Below, piece after piece: positions 27,701-38,846 of a stretch of 64,000 nucleotides of DNA. The notes under the pieces were generated by a model. The model saw only the letters and a program-made list of their open reading frames with translations, searched no databases and was not told where the DNA came from. The position numbers were made by a program, and so were the translations under genes. Positions within the stretch are counted from its first letter, which is position 1, and each line of letters begins with the position of its first letter. Source of the DNA: Lumbricus rubellus (taxonomy: Eukaryota > Annelida > Clitellata > Crassiclitellata > Lumbricidae); assembly GCA_945859605.1 (NCBI GenBank), contig OX243819.1:9847801-9911800 (forward strand), read 5' to 3'.

Positions 27701-30700
27701 CTATATCGTCAGATTGAGAAAATGTAAACGAAGATAAGAAGATAAGAAGATAAACAAGGACAAAAAGAGAAATACAAAAATGTATAAAGAAAAGCAAAAA
27801 GATAAAGAAAGAACAAGAAGATAAAGAAAGACGAGAAGATAAAGAAAGACGAGAAGATAAAGAAAGAACAAGAAGATAAAGAAAGACGAGAAGATAAAGA
27901 AAGAACAAGAAGATAAAGAAAGACGAGAAGATAAAGAAAGACGAGAAGATAAAGAAAGACGAGAAGATAAAGAAAAACGAGAAGATAAAGAAAGACGAGA
28001 AGATAAAGAAAGACGAGAAGATAAAGAAAGACGAGAAGATGAAGAAAGACGAGAAGATAAAGAAAGACGAGAAGATAAAGAAAGACGAGAAGATAAAGAA
28101 AGACGAGAAGATAAAGAAAGAACAAGAAGATAAAGAAAGACGAGAAGATAAAGAAAGACGAGAAGATAAAGAAAGACGAGAAGATAAAGAAAAACGAGAA
28201 GATAAAGAAAGACGAGAAGATAAAGAAAGACGAGAAGATAAAGAAAGACGAGAAGATAAAGAAAAACGAGAAGATAAAGAAAGACGAGAAGATAAAGAAA
28301 GACAAGAAGATAAAGAAAGACGAGAAGATGAAGAAAGACGAGAAGATAAAGAAAGACGAGAAGATAAAGAAAGACGAGAAGATAAAGAAAGACGAGAAGA
28401 TAAAGAAAGACGAGAAGATAAAGAAAGACGAGAAGATAAAGAACGACGAGAAGATAAAGAAAGACGAGAAGATAAAGAAAGACGAGAAGATAAAAAAAAC
28501 CAGAAGATAAAGAAAGACGAGAAGATAAAGAAAGAACAAGAAGATAAAGAAAGACGAGAAGATAGAGAAAGACGAGAAGATAAAGAAAGACGAGAAGATA
28601 ACGAAAGACGAGAAGATAAAGAAAGAACAAGAAGATAAAGAAAGACGAGAAGATAAAGAAAGAACAAGAAGATAAAGAAAGACGAGAAGATAAAGAAAGA
28701 CGAGAAGATAAAGAAAGACGAGAAGATAAAGAAAGACGAGAAGATAAAGAAAGACGAGAAGATAAAGAAAGACGAGAATATAAAGAAAGAACAAGAAGAT
28801 AAAGAAAGACGAGAAGATAAAGAAAGAACAAGAAGACAAAGAAAGACGAGAAGATAAAGAAAGAACAAGAAGATAAAGAAAGACGAGAAGATAAAGAAAG
28901 ACGAGAAGATAAAGAAAGAACAAGAAGATAAAGAAAAACGAGAAGATAAAGAAAGACGAGAAGATAAAGAAAGACAAGAAGATAAAGAAAGACGAGAAGA
29001 TGAAGAAAGACGAGAAGATAAAGAAAGACGAGAAGATAAAGAAAGACGAGAAGATAAAGAAAGACGAGAAGATAAAGAAAGAACAAGAAGATAAAGAATG
29101 ACGAGAAGATAAAGAAAGACGAGAAGATGAAGAAAGACGAGAAGATAAAGAAAAACGAGAAGATAAAGAAAGACGAGAAGATAAAGAAAGACGAGAAGAT
29201 AAAGAAAGACGAGAAGATAAAGAAAAACGAGAAGATAAAGAAAGACGAGAAGATAAAGAAAGACAAGAAGATAAAGAAAGACGAGAAGATGAAGAAAGAC
29301 GAGAAGATAAAGAAAGACGAGAAGATAAAGAAAGACGAGAAGATAAAGAAAGACGAGAAGATAAAGAAAGACGAGAAGATAAAGAAAGACGAGAAGATAA
29401 AGAAAGACGAGAAGATAAAGAAAGACGAGAAGATAAAGAAAGACGAGAAGATAAAAAAAAACCAGAAGATAAAGAAAGACGAGAAGATAAAGAAAGACGA
29501 GAAGATAAAAAAAAACCAGAAGATAAAGAAAGACGAGAAGATAAAGAAAGAACAAGAAGATAAAGAAAGACGAGAAGATAGAGAAAGACGAGAAGATAAA
29601 GAAAGACGAGAATATAAAGAAAGACGAGAAGATAAAGAAAGAACAAGAAGATAAAGAAAGACGAGAAGATAAAGAAAGAACAAGAAGATAAAGAAAGACG
29701 AGAAGATAAAGAAAGACGAGAAGATAAAGAAAGACGAGAAGATAAAGAAAGACGAGAAGATAAAGAAAGACGAGAAGATAAAGAAAGACGAGAAGATAAA
29801 GAAAGACGAGAAGATAAAGAAAGACGAGAAGATAAAGAAAGACGAGAAGATAAAGAAAGACGAGAAGATAAAGAAAGACGAGAAGATAAAGAAAGACGAG
29901 AAGATAAAGAAAGACGAGACGATAAAGAAAGACGAGAAGATGAAGAAAGACGAGAAGATAAAGAAAGACGAGAAGATAAAGAAAGACGAGAAGATAAAGA
30001 AAGACGAGAAGATAAAGAAAGACGAGAAGATAAAGAAAGAACAAGAAGATAAAGAAAGACGAGAAGATAAAGAAAGACGAGAAGATAAAGAAAGACGCGA
30101 GAAGATAAAGAAAGACGAGAAGATAAAGAAAGACGAGAAGATAAAGAAAGAACAAGAAGATAAAGAAAGAACAAGAAGATAAAGAAAGACGAGAAGACAA
30201 AGAAAGAACAAGAAGATAAAGAAAAACGAGAAGATAAAGAAAGACGAGAAGATAAAGAAAGACGAGAAGATAAAGAAAGACGAGAAGATAAAGAAAGACG
30301 AGAAGATAAAGAAAGACGAGAAGATAAAGAAAGACGAGAAGATAAAGAAAGACGAGAAGATAAAGAAAGACGAGAAGATAAAGAAAGAACAAGAAGATAA
30401 AGAAAGACGAGAAGATAAAGAAAGAACAAGAAGATAAAGAAAGACGAGAATATAAAGAAAGACGCGAGAAGATAAAGAAAGACGAGAAGATTAAATCAAA
30501 TCAATCAATCAAATACCATTTATTAAGGCAACAACCGTTGCACATTGATTAAGACAAAACAAACAAAACAGAATAATAGCATTAACATTAATGATTAACA
30601 TAACAGAAAGAATAAACAGCGTATCATAAGAATAAACAGTACATTATAAAGCAAAGGATCGCATACGGTTGAGCACTTAAAGGGGAACCCCAAAGGGACA

Positions 30701-32800
30701 AGTCCCGCTATCAGAGGAACCCCAGTATCAATCGTTGGTGGAATGGCAGATCAGACATTGTAAACAGATTCAATACATATAGCTTAACTAATTATCTCAG
30801 TGCAAACATATGGGTACTGCTAGTCAGTTAAGAAATAAAAAGAAAAACAAGCTTGAGATTTCCAAACTGAAGTGATCATATTAGCAAACAAAGGTCAGAA
30901 CAGCTATGGCAAAAGGGAAACACTGTATGATACTCTGCAGGTCAGATCATGCACCAGAATACTCAAAAAGAAAGATCTCAGGTTAATACAGTTCAATGAT
31001 CATTCTTCAGTTAGATATAACTTAAGAGCTCTCTTAAACCTGCTCAAAGTTGGAAGGGAGGTTATATCTAGTGGTAAGGAGTTCCATGTGATTGGGCCCT
31101 GGCATTTAATGGAAACTAGCTTCGGATTGATTCTAGCAAAATCAGGTCGGTAATCAGCTGCATGTCTAGTGTAATGTTGATGCACAGAGGACGCCAATTT
31201 AAAATAATTATTAAAACAAGATAAAGAAAGATGAGAAGATAAAGAAAGACGAGAAGACAAGAGCGCTCTAGTTCTCAAATGGTATTTGCGCCTACTTTTT
31301 TCTCACGAGATTCAATGTCGACTTCTTCCGATGTCACAGAAATCGTCAAAGTGATGACAAGAAGAAGAACGATGATGAGCAGACGACCAACGAACGGATT
31401 CCATGATAAACAACTCATCATCAGTCTTCAATGTTACAAACAACGACCAGCTACTGAGGAATAGTCAAAAACATGTGGTTTCGTAAAAACAAACAGGACA
31501 GGTTCGATAATAGTCCATTTGGATAGAATCTATTTTATCATTAATAGGCAACATAAAATGGGTTGTCTCTAGTAGGATGGCCATACGTAGCCTACATTGT
31601 ACATGTACATGTCCCGATTTTTTGTGGTGTGTCCCGGTGTCCCGATAACTTGGTCAACAGATCTAAATTGTCCCGGTTTTTCACAAGAAGGAAAAGAAGT
31701 TGCCAACTTGAATCTTGTTCTTTGTAATGACGGAACAAATTATAGTTTGCAACCAAAAAAAGAAGACGAATAGGAATATTAATTGTCGTACTGTAGTGTA
31801 GAGAGTGTTAGGCCTACATAAATACTGCTTCAACTGCTGCGGCTCGCTGATGCAGCGATGCTGTTAGAAAAAATTAATAGGCTTATTTATTTTATTTTAT
31901 TTATTTCTACATTTCTATAGCGCCCCTTCAAGCTCACTAATCAGATGCGCTCCCGATTACAGCGCGGACACTGCATCGGAGTTTCACGCCGAAGCGTCCA
32001 ATATAAATATATTTACTGCATCTATCAGACACTTGACAGTTATAGGGTAGCCTATACCTGTGTTCAAGACTCAAGTGTAGTCAAGTGTAGCGTTCCTGGA
32101 AGCAATCGACTCGGTGTTGGCTCTCAATGTGTTTGTCTTTAACTTCTGCGCGTCTTCAAAACGACAGACGGCCTCGTATTTATACCCGACAGAAAGCTTT
32201 TAAGAACATCAGACGAATTAGACGCATTCCGTTCAATTATATTATTTCCTGTCTGTCTTCATTAACTTCTTCTTCTCCTCTCCTTTCCATCTTTTCGTCT
32301 TCCTACCTCTAATAATATTCTATTTATCATTCATTTAAAATCTCCTTAGTCATTGCGTTTCACTCTGCGTGGATCACGCACATCTGATAACAATCAGATT
32401 GATCGTTCTAAATAATTTATTTAAACCGAACCTGTCATAAAACGTGACATAAATTTATTGATACCAATGAGACTGGAAAACAATGAGGCGCCATAATAAG
32501 TATGATCGAGCCAGATCACGCCACTCTTAGTACGTACACGTATAGGTATAAGCCCATATTATAGTTATTAGTTATTCTATAATGGCTGCAATAAATAAGG
32601 CGGTTTAGTGCAAAACAATGAATGGCACAAGTTACCGCAGTTTTGGCATCAAGCTGCGTCAATTTCGTATGCACGAATATTTTTTTTTCGCTGAAACCAA
32701 CAATTTCATTTATGAGGTGAATTTGCTAGATTTGCTTGATGGATTAGTTAGCTCTTAAAGAAGACAAGAAGACGTCCAGGTTATCGACATTGATAGATTG
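24725..32800 (-). CDS. Tandem secreted-peptide gene, unit 3 (complete frame)
   Basis: Family not recognised. Minus-strand gene: TATA box 32178-32184, non-coding exon 1 about 32150-32058, signal exon 31425-31296 (ATG 31418, or in-frame ATG 31421), middle exon 27015-26964, last exon from 25221 with stop at 25165-25163, AATAAA at 24815-24810. Phases fit (0, then 1). The product is 77 residues: a signal peptide with MSCLSWNPFVG and a hydrophobic core (about residues 12-28), an acidic stretch VTSEEVDIES, a spacer with Lys-Arg at 52-53, a Lys-Arg-Lys at 58-60, and the C-terminal peptide VGGKFNANVDWGKYGWG. The last Gly could allow amidation. There are no cysteines. Such an architecture fits a secreted bioactive or antimicrobial-type peptide precursor, but this is inference. 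Introns are greatly expanded by a mariner, a SINE, a MITE, an 18-bp array and a LINE. Confidence 0.6.
25163..25221 (-). CDS. Last coding exon of unit 3
   Basis: Acceptor gattttattacag precedes position 25221. The first two bases complete an Arg codon with the preceding exon, then 18 codons (KVGGKFNANVDWGKYGWG) and TAA. The conserved block beyond it (25162 to about 24729), shared with units 1 and 2, is 3' UTR. Confidence 0.6.
25277..26447. mobile_element. mariner-like element with gggtgggtcaaaaa ends
   Basis: Left end gggtgggtcaaaaaaagacc and right end ggtctt-type inverse (gagtcttttttcggcccacc) lie in TA-rich flanks. Each end is a pair of diverged copies of a module (ttgccaatattttggcc, agtgaggccacccccgtttt). 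The minus strand at about 25905-25765 encodes the transposase C-terminus, including SIKNFAKRLKRSFGTGGGHI and ending EHKL. It is non-autonomous and intronic in unit 3. Confidence 0.7.
26690..26885 (-). mobile_element. tRNA-derived SINE
   Basis: Read on the minus strand it starts gggcacggtggtgtagtcac and has a B box gactcgaatccacc. The same SINE body (cctca.g.cgccgc, cttctctcgcaattgg) recurs on the plus strand at 33000-33230. It lies in an intron of unit 3. Confidence 0.6.
26964..27015 (-). CDS. Middle exon of unit 3
   Basis: The strong acceptor cgcttttttcttctacag precedes 27015, and the donor is AAAC|GTAAGT at 26964/26963. The 52 bases encode LDNLNAYRTAKRETINK plus the first base of an Arg codon. 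The unit-1 copy (11379-11308) keeps the acidic start LD, RET.(D/N)KR and the donor. Confidence 0.6.
27185..27520. mobile_element. hAT-type MITE, 336 bp (catgggcggagacc family)
   Basis: Ends are cataggcggagacct and gtctccgcccatg, with the perfect 8-bp duplication cacgtaca at 27177-27184 and 27521-27528. It is related to 7944-8468 and 49682-50091 and lies in an intron of unit 3. Confidence 0.85.
27797..30491. repeat. 18-bp tandem array, about 150 copies
   Basis: The unit is gaaagacgagaagataaa, with a 19-bp variant (gaaagaacaagaagataaa) and scattered substitutions. The plus strand is about 90 percent purine. Because the inverse unit has no stop in any frame, all three minus frames stay open for over 800 codons, which is an artefact. 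Two more units lie at 31219-31262, separated by a LINE insertion. The whole array lies inside the intron between the signal and middle exons of unit 3. Confidence 0.95.
30492..31217 (-). mobile_element. LINE 3' fragment (CR1-like) inserted in the array
   Basis: On the minus strand, 31210-31000 encodes the LINE C-terminus: HYTRHAADYRPDFARINPKL, then CQGPITWNSLPLDITSLPTL and FKRALKLYL, ending in a stop. The 3' end is aataaatggtatttgattga with a (gatt)n/(gattt)n tail at the left edge. Array units on both sides show that it inserted into the tandem array. Confidence 0.75.
31296..31425 (-). CDS. Signal-peptide exon of unit 3
   Basis: Acceptor acattgaag precedes 31425. ATG is at 31418 (a further in-frame ATG at 31421). 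The 41 codons give MSCLSWNPFVG, the hydrophobic core LLIIVLLLVITLTISVTS and the acidic EEVDIESREKK up to a GTAGGC donor. Unit 4 has the same donor and start. Confidence 0.65.
31430..32057. repeat. Intron 1 of unit 3
   Basis: Parts align with unit 1 (ggtttcgtaaaaacaaacagga; ataggcaacataaaatgggt). 31895-31960 is a LINE 3' tail on the minus strand. Nothing else was recognised. Confidence 0.45.
32058..32184 (-). promoter_or_regulatory. Unit 3 core promoter and non-coding exon 1
   Basis: The box TATAAAT in GGGTATAAATACGAGG (reverse of 32178-32184) lies about 125 bp above the donor ACAG|GTATAG at 32058/32057. Between them lie gacgcgcagaagtt and acattgagagccaaca, conserved among units. The start site is inferred at about 32150. 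Confidence 0.65.
32186..32800. repeat. 5' flank of unit 3, paralogous to 12977-13648
   Basis: Aligns with the unit 1 flank up to gatagattg at about 32800, beyond which unit 3 continues without the LINE found in unit 1. No coding content was recognised. Confidence 0.6.
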
Positions 32801-32999
32801 CAAACACAGCCAGCAGAGTGCTTTTAGCAGGCTTACCATTTTTGCTGCTGCTCCTATTATTTATAGTTTTAATGCTTTTGCTATTGCTAGTCTTACCCGA
32901 GACATAAGGTTAGTAAAATTAGTCTACGTTCGAGGACAGAAAGAAGATCTGGACGAAACTTCAATCGTCGAGAAGGGTGCGTTGGTGTAGGGTGGGGAG

Positions 33000-33230
33000 G
33001 TGGTGTAGGGTTATGTTCGGTGCCTTGGAGCGTTGCAGGTTCGAATCCACCTCAAGCCGCCGCATATACGGACCTTGAGCATGTCCTTCACTTGCAATTG
33101 CTCATGCGCTTCGGCGTGGAAATCCGATGCAGTGTCCGCGGTAGATGGCGTTGGTGAACTATGCTAGGACGCGATGGACTTCTTGTATGGCTGACTGAAT
33201 TCGACTCCTGCAATTATAACTTGCGATCAT
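33000..33230 (+). mobile_element. tRNA-derived SINE
   Basis: A-box-like gtggtgtagggtta is followed by the B box gcaggttcgaatccacctca and a body (catgtccttcacttgcaatt) homologous to the minus-strand copy at 26690-26885. It does not fold as a functional tRNA that I can identify. Confidence 0.6.
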
Positions 33231-33289
33231 CCGTTCATTACTGATTGTAATCATAGGCTTTCTGCGTCGTGTCATTATTGAATTAAATG

Positions 33290-34103
33290 AAGATTATTAT
33301 TATTATTATTTTTATTTTTTAAAAATATTATTATTATTGTTATTTTTAATTATAGCATAGCATTATATAGCATTGTTACAAAGGCAATGTGGAAGAGAAG
33401 CAGATGGCGTTTCCTCGTTGGACTGCTACTGAGATTCTTTGAAGGAGATAGCTTGTCTCGAGCCTGTCCTGCGTCGCCTCGGTCAACCTTCGTCCCAGGT
33501 CTAAGACAAAGTCCAATCCTTCCGTGCTCCAGGATCCGCTGGACTCCAATGCCACCGCCACGAAGTCATGCGTCAGGGTGATTGCGGCGTATTTGGTCCT
33601 TTTGGCAGCGGCTGCTCGGTTTGCTTCTGCAGATGTTGCTGCCAGATGCGATGCTGCAAAGGTGTCTGACACCATCACGTCCCAAGTGAGACACTTTCCA
33701 CATGTCCATGGAATAAGTGTCACGCTGTCCGGCCGCTTTCCGTCTTCCATGGTGAGTCCTAACGGTTCCTTCTGTGATGGAATGTTTGCCTTTCTTAAGG
33801 AGCGTCATATGATGTCGTTCAGCATATTGTGACGTTGTTGTCCGCCAGCGTTTTTTCTGCATGCCAGACCGTGGAGGCCTCTGGCATCGACTCTTTCGCC
33901 ACAGTGACACAGGTGTGGCTCGCAGAGGGTTGTCCCGAGTCGCATTCCAACCGAGATCCTTATCACCTCATCGGACAGGCGCAAACCCAGAGCATTTACC
34001 GAAGGTGCTAACAGCCAATCTCCCGCGCGTGGTGCCTGAGAGGCTAAGAGACGAGCCCGGTCAATTGCTGTATTTGTCGACTCGTTCAGGGTTGTCCATG
34101 CCT
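33290..34103 (-). pseudogene. LINE C-terminal fragment
   Basis: Minus-strand 33750-33376 encodes KRPDSVTLIPWTCGKCLTWD, SDTFAASHLAATSAEANRAA and YLLQRISVAVQRGNAICF, a region I recognise from the C-terminus of invertebrate LINE reverse transcriptase proteins. Upstream, in another frame (33910-33760), the zinc-binding-like CHCGERVDARGLHGLAC part continues. An (att)n tail lies at 33296-33312. It is frameshifted and 5'-truncated. Confidence 0.65.
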
Positions 34104-34111
34104 TTTTGATC

Positions 34112-34190
<79 letters not shown>
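34104..34190. repeat. (TTA)n microsatellite
   Basis: A perfect ATT/TTA trinucleotide run of about 85 bp, followed by AT-rich sequence with a (ttg)n run at 34404-34432. Nothing else was recognised up to about 34900. Confidence 0.9.
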
Positions 34191-34929
34191 TCATTTTTTA
34201 TCCGAGGTACTTAGGATCTCTCGGGATTTCAAAAAAGTATGCTTGGAGCTGTTGTTTGATGTCTAGAAAAACAGGCCTCGTCCCCCGCAACATTTATTAT
34301 TTTTATTATCATTTTTTTGCCTTGAGGTATACAGGATAACTTGGGGACTTATCTACCGCCTAATATAAAATCACAGTCTGGAAAGGCCTATTCATAATTA
34401 CTATTGTTGTTGTTGTTGTTGTTGTTGTTGTTATTGTTATCATCAGTAGCATAAGTAGGCCTATAGGCTATTAGTCAGGGTATTATTGTTGTTAGCACTA
34501 TAATTTAATTATTATGATCATCACTGTTGCTTATCTAATTAAGGTCTAGTTAAGTATTATGTATGCTACGAAGACATTCACGAATAATAATTATGGAATA
34601 GGGGTCAGGATAGCACAAGCTATTAGCTTTTGCTGGCTCCTGTTGCCCAGTACTTGGTAGTTTATGCTTGTAAACAGAGTTGAATGTGCAATAAACAACA
34701 ACAAAATAATAGAAAGAAGGTCAACTATTTTAACCATCAGGCTACCAAGCTTTTTTGTAACACTGACTACCAACAGACTAATCAGAAAAGATTGCAATAA
34801 TATAATAATCACTTTTATATATAAACTTAATCTTGCGTTGTCATTTCTAGCTAGGTTCCCACTGTGAGCAAGTGAGTTAGTTCTTCCCCCGTACATAGTA
34901 AAGTAAGGACCTCTGACCGTGTTTCATAG

Positions 34930-35960
34930 CAGATACCAATCATGAAAGAAAGACGGCCGCATATTATTAAATTTTATACACGACAGAAAGCACCAAGGTG
35001 AACTGGTTATTATTATAATAGTTCTGTTTGCTTCCAAAGGAAGCAAACAGGGGCGGATCCAGAGGCCAATTCGGCCATGGCCCCATTAAAAAAATGCATG
35101 GGACGTGGCCTCCGCCCATTTGTAATTGTAATTGTAATTGTAATTGAACATTTATATAGCGCCGCTCACAGATTCAGTAGCGCTCCCGACCCTAGTTAGC
35201 ACTTCCCCTAACAAATAGTATAGTCTTCAGGCGTTTCCTAAACAGAGGGAGAGAGAGACTGAGAAGCTCAAGACGCAGCTTGTGCGGAAGACGGTTCCAG
35301 CAAGATGGGCCAACATAGGCAAAGCTTCTGGATTGGGCAGTAGCACCACGCATGCGAGGAACCACAAGGAGGCCATTAGCTGCTGAACGAACATGCTTTA
35401 TATATCAATGCAGCGAGATAAGGCAAGAGAGAAAAAGTAGCACGCGGCTAGTGAGGTCATAGACTGTATTTCCAAGAGCTTAAGACCAGACGACGGTGCA
35501 TAAAATAGTATATTTTTCTCGAAATTTTTACCAAAGGACTAAAAGAGGTCATCAGTTTTTTTGGCGGATAAAAGGAAAAATTTCCACACCCAAGGCCCAA
35601 GGCCAAGAATTTTTCTTTCGCCCCTCTTCGAATTTTTTTTATTCGCCACAGAACGGATACATTCTGTTCAGTCACATTTCCTGCCTACCACAATTGTTGT
35701 CATATCTCCGTTTCCTTCCTCCTCTTCTTCGTGCTTCCCTTCTGAATTATCCAATTTTTCTATTTATCGTTCATTTCAATCTACAATTACTTCATCGCAG
35801 CTCATTTGTAAGCAAACAGAACTATTATAATAATAATCAGATTTATCGCTGTCAGTATAATTTATTCCAACTGAACCTGGGACAAAATGCGACATATGGA
35901 TAGTTTCAGTCTGTCCTAAATCAGGATAAAGCAGGAGGTTCCGCGGTGAACCTGCGATTT
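34930..35960 (-). pseudogene. Promoter fragment of a fifth family unit
   Basis: A TATAAAAT box in GTGTATAAAATTTAAT (about 34974-34981, minus strand) and the following gcggccgtct match units 2 and 4. Homology stops shortly below the box. The upstream flank aligns in pieces with 44640-44940, interrupted by a LINE tail at 35122-35460. No exons were found. Confidence 0.5.
35122..35460 (-). mobile_element. LINE C-terminal fragment with (attac)n tail
   Basis: The minus strand encodes VPRMRGATAQSRSFAYVGPS, then CWNRLPHKLRLELLSLSLPL and FRKRLKTILF, then the gcggcgctatataaatg tail and (aattac)n. This is the GP..WN.LP...FKK.LK motif of CR1-like elements. Confidence 0.65.
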
Positions 35961-35984
35961 GCGGCGCCGTAACAAAGCAGTGCA

Positions 35985-36640
35985 GGACAAAAGCGCGCAG
36001 ACAAAAGCGCCCGACAAAGGGGCGCTAGACAAAGCGTGCAACTACACGGAACACTACCTAATGTTGACGTAAACCCAGTTCTGAAGCCATTATCATCTTA
36101 ATTTTTACATAATGTATAAGTAAGCTTGATGAAAATGCGCCATAGTACTATAAAAGAGACATTTCCATAGGCCCTCCAAAAATGTTGACGCTCTTTAAAC
36201 AACAGATATGGGGCCTATAAGTACGCACAAAATCAACTTCATGGTATGTATTAGGCCTAATTCGCAAGAGTTAGAATAACAGACAGCAGAAAATTAAAAG
36301 AGACATCATAAAACAGAATATAAGTCAAAAATCATATATCTTGGATACGAAGATGTGATCACAAACATCATTTTAAAGTTTGGCGGAAAGTGCTAATGAG
36401 ATTTCGGAACATTCACGACAATTTATAGTTTAAATAATTATGTTCGATAATTTTTTTAATGTTTTTTGTGCCTAAAGTTTTGACAAATCTAATTGATTTC
36501 GAGTAGGACTATAAATAAATGTTTCTTCCATAGTCTAGGCCTATGTTTTGTTTTTTTGCGTCAATTTTCTGCGCGCATTTGTCTGCGCGCATTTGTCTGT
36601 GCGCATTTGTCTGCGCGCTTTTGTACTTCGCGCTTTTGTA
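35985..36640. mobile_element. Foldback-type element with caaaagcgcgcaga repeats
   Basis: The left end carries four units of gacaaaagcgcgca type (35985-36032). The right end carries about six inverted units (cgcgcatttgtctg, 36560-36640). The core is AT-rich and non-coding. The right edge abuts the Ginger-type element, so no target duplication could be established. Confidence 0.6.
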
Positions 36641-36644
36641 TATA

Positions 36645-38846
36645 TGTTACAGGCAATGTGTAAAATCAGGGATTTTGTAAAATGCCTGAAATTTTTAGGC
36701 AATTTGTAAAATCCCCAATTCACTCGGGCACTTTACACAATCCCTGAAAAAAACAGGGATTTTGTAAAATCCCTGAAATCTTAAGCTGAAAATTTGACAG
36801 ATTGCCTGAAACCCAAATGAACATAATCGTTGTTTATTATGGAAACAAGCCACTTAAGTTTACTTCAATTTAATTTTTCGAATTTTAGTTTTTAATTTTC
36901 AAAGTTAATTAGTTAAAGTCATCTATAATACATTAAATTTTTTTCAAATTTGTAAACTGCTATGAACAAATCGAATACTAACAGCACTACCACTTACATT
37001 TTAAAAAGTTTAATAATAATACTACATAAAATTACTTGTCGAGACCCCTCCTGAATGTTTCTTCTAAGTTCAGTTCCAAATTCATTTTTAGTTCAGTTTT
37101 TAAACGGCTACATCAGTTTTTGTTTACACATGACGTACTCGAATGACATCGACTGTTACATTTGACCTTTGCTTTGAAACATTTGCACCTATTTGTCTTG
37201 CAGCGTCCAGTCCCTGAACAGTTGCATTTAAAAAACCTTGCCCACCACATTTGGATTCAAATTGAACAGCACTTCGAAGTCCTACTTCCTGTTCTGTTGA
37301 AATGTCATTGTTAGTTAGTATACCTTGTGGGCACACAAATCAAATTGATTACGGGAGTATTTCCCGGACAACATTCCAGCCCTTACAGCGATTCTGTAGA
37401 GGTCGTTGTTGTCACGCTCACAAACAACACCTATTATATTTCGAGGATCTCCCCGGCCTCTGTCAACGAGGGGAATATATATGGTGACATTGTCTCCTGT
37501 GTTTGCAGCAACGTTTGTCACTCGGCTACGCTTTACCATACGCTCTGCCTGATCAACCATTGCATCCCGAGCTCGCTCACGTTGTGTTTTAATTGTAACA
37601 CGATTCTGTTCCAGAGCTGAACTATTTTTGTCCATGACATCTTCCAGCAAAACAGGCTGGTTGTCGAGATTGTGCTGTTCCGATGTACCCAGACCTGATC
37701 CATTGATGACTGCTACCTCTGTTGATGTGGAAAGACCTGTCTGGTTGATGTATGAGGATGTGGTCGAGGTACCTGGAGCAGACAGGTTGTTGTCGGAGGA
37801 TGTGGTTGAAGTACTTGGATGAGATGGATTGTTGTCTGAGGATGAAGTACCTGGAGCAGACAGGTTGTTGTCGGAGGATGTGGTTGAAGTACTTGGATGA
37901 GATGGATTGTTGTCTGAGGATGAAGTACCTGGAGCAGACAGGTTGTTGTCGGAGGATGTGGTTGAAGTACTTGGATGAGATGGATTGTTGTCTGAGGATG
38001 AAGTACCTGGAGCAGAAAGGTTGTTGTCGGAGGATGTGGTTGAAGTACTTGGATGAGATGGATTGTTGTCTGAGGATGAAGTACCTGGAGCAGACAGGTT
38101 GTTGTCGGAGGATGTGGTTGAAGTACTTGGATGAGATGGATTGTTGTCTGAGGATGAAGTACCTGGAGCAGACAGGTTGTTGTCGGAGGATGTGGTTGAG
38201 GTACCTGGAGCAGATGGGTTGTTGTCAGAGGCTATTGTTGAGGTACCTGGATCAGATGGTTCGATTTCAGAGGATGTGGTCGGGGTATCTGAACCTGTCA
38301 GGTTAATTGTCAGTTGTAGATGTTTGTATAGTGAAAGCTGCCAATAAGTCATCTTCAGTAACCATGCGCTGTAAAACCTCAGTCGGTAAGGTCGTTGAAC
38401 AAAGACCAACTTTGGGATTTGCTCCAAACAAGGCCATATAAGGAGATTGCTTAATTCCTGTGTGAAAGCTAGAATTTTTGCTAAATTGAATGAATTTGAG
38501 TCCTACTGGCCAGTCTGTAGATTTGTTATCACCCAACAGGCTGACTTATGGCCCGCAGAACCATAGATATAATAAACCTGGATTTTAGAATAACGATACT
38601 TACTTACTTACTTCAATATTTCAAAGGGAAAGTGAGTCGCAACAGTCGATGGCAACGTTCAGTTATGTTCGTCATTTCGTTTCAGGCAATCTGTCAAATT
38701 TTCAGCTTCAGATTTCAGGGATTTTACAAAATCCCTGGTTTTTTCAGGGATTGTGTAAAGTGCCCGAGTGAATTGGGGATTTTACAAATTGCCTACAAAT
38801 TTCAGGCATTTGACAAAATCCCTGATTTTACACATTGCCTGTAACA
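36645..38846 (-). mobile_element. Ginger-type DNA transposon, degenerate, 2202 bp
   Basis: Inverted repeats of about 180 bp start TGTTACAGGCAATGTGTAAA and end with the inverse, flanked by TATA on both sides (36641-36644, 38847-38850). TGT termini and 4-bp duplications fit Ginger elements. The minus strand at 38536-38303 encodes the C-terminal part of an integrase (STDWPVGLKFIQFSKNSSFH, GIKQSPYMALFGANPKVGL). In a second frame, 38427-37315 encodes a Ser/Thr-rich repeat region followed by GDNVTIYIPLVDRGRGDPRN, CERDNNDLYRIAVRAG and KYSRNQFDLC. These resemble the KRBA2-like integrase C-terminus. The catalytic core is missing, so it is not autonomous. Confidence 0.75.
37769..38205. repeat. 78-bp minisatellite inside the Ginger ORF, about 5.5 copies
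   Basis: Copies begin gtacctggagcagacaggtt and are almost identical. On the minus strand each unit adds 26 in-frame residues, SSDNNPSHPSTSTT and SSDNNLSAPGT, a low-complexity linker between the integrase remnant and the C-terminal domain. Confidence 0.9.

Noticed and set aside
27675..30429. Three minus-strand ORFs of 836-906 codons and plus-strand ERREDK/KDEKIK ORFs
   Set aside because: They arise because the 18-bp unit has no stop in any reverse frame. The reading switches wherever 19-bp variants occur, and there is no start, splice or domain evidence.
37769..38205. 78-bp repeats as a CRISPR or centromeric array
   Set aside because: Units are contiguous without spacers and code in frame within a transposon ORF.
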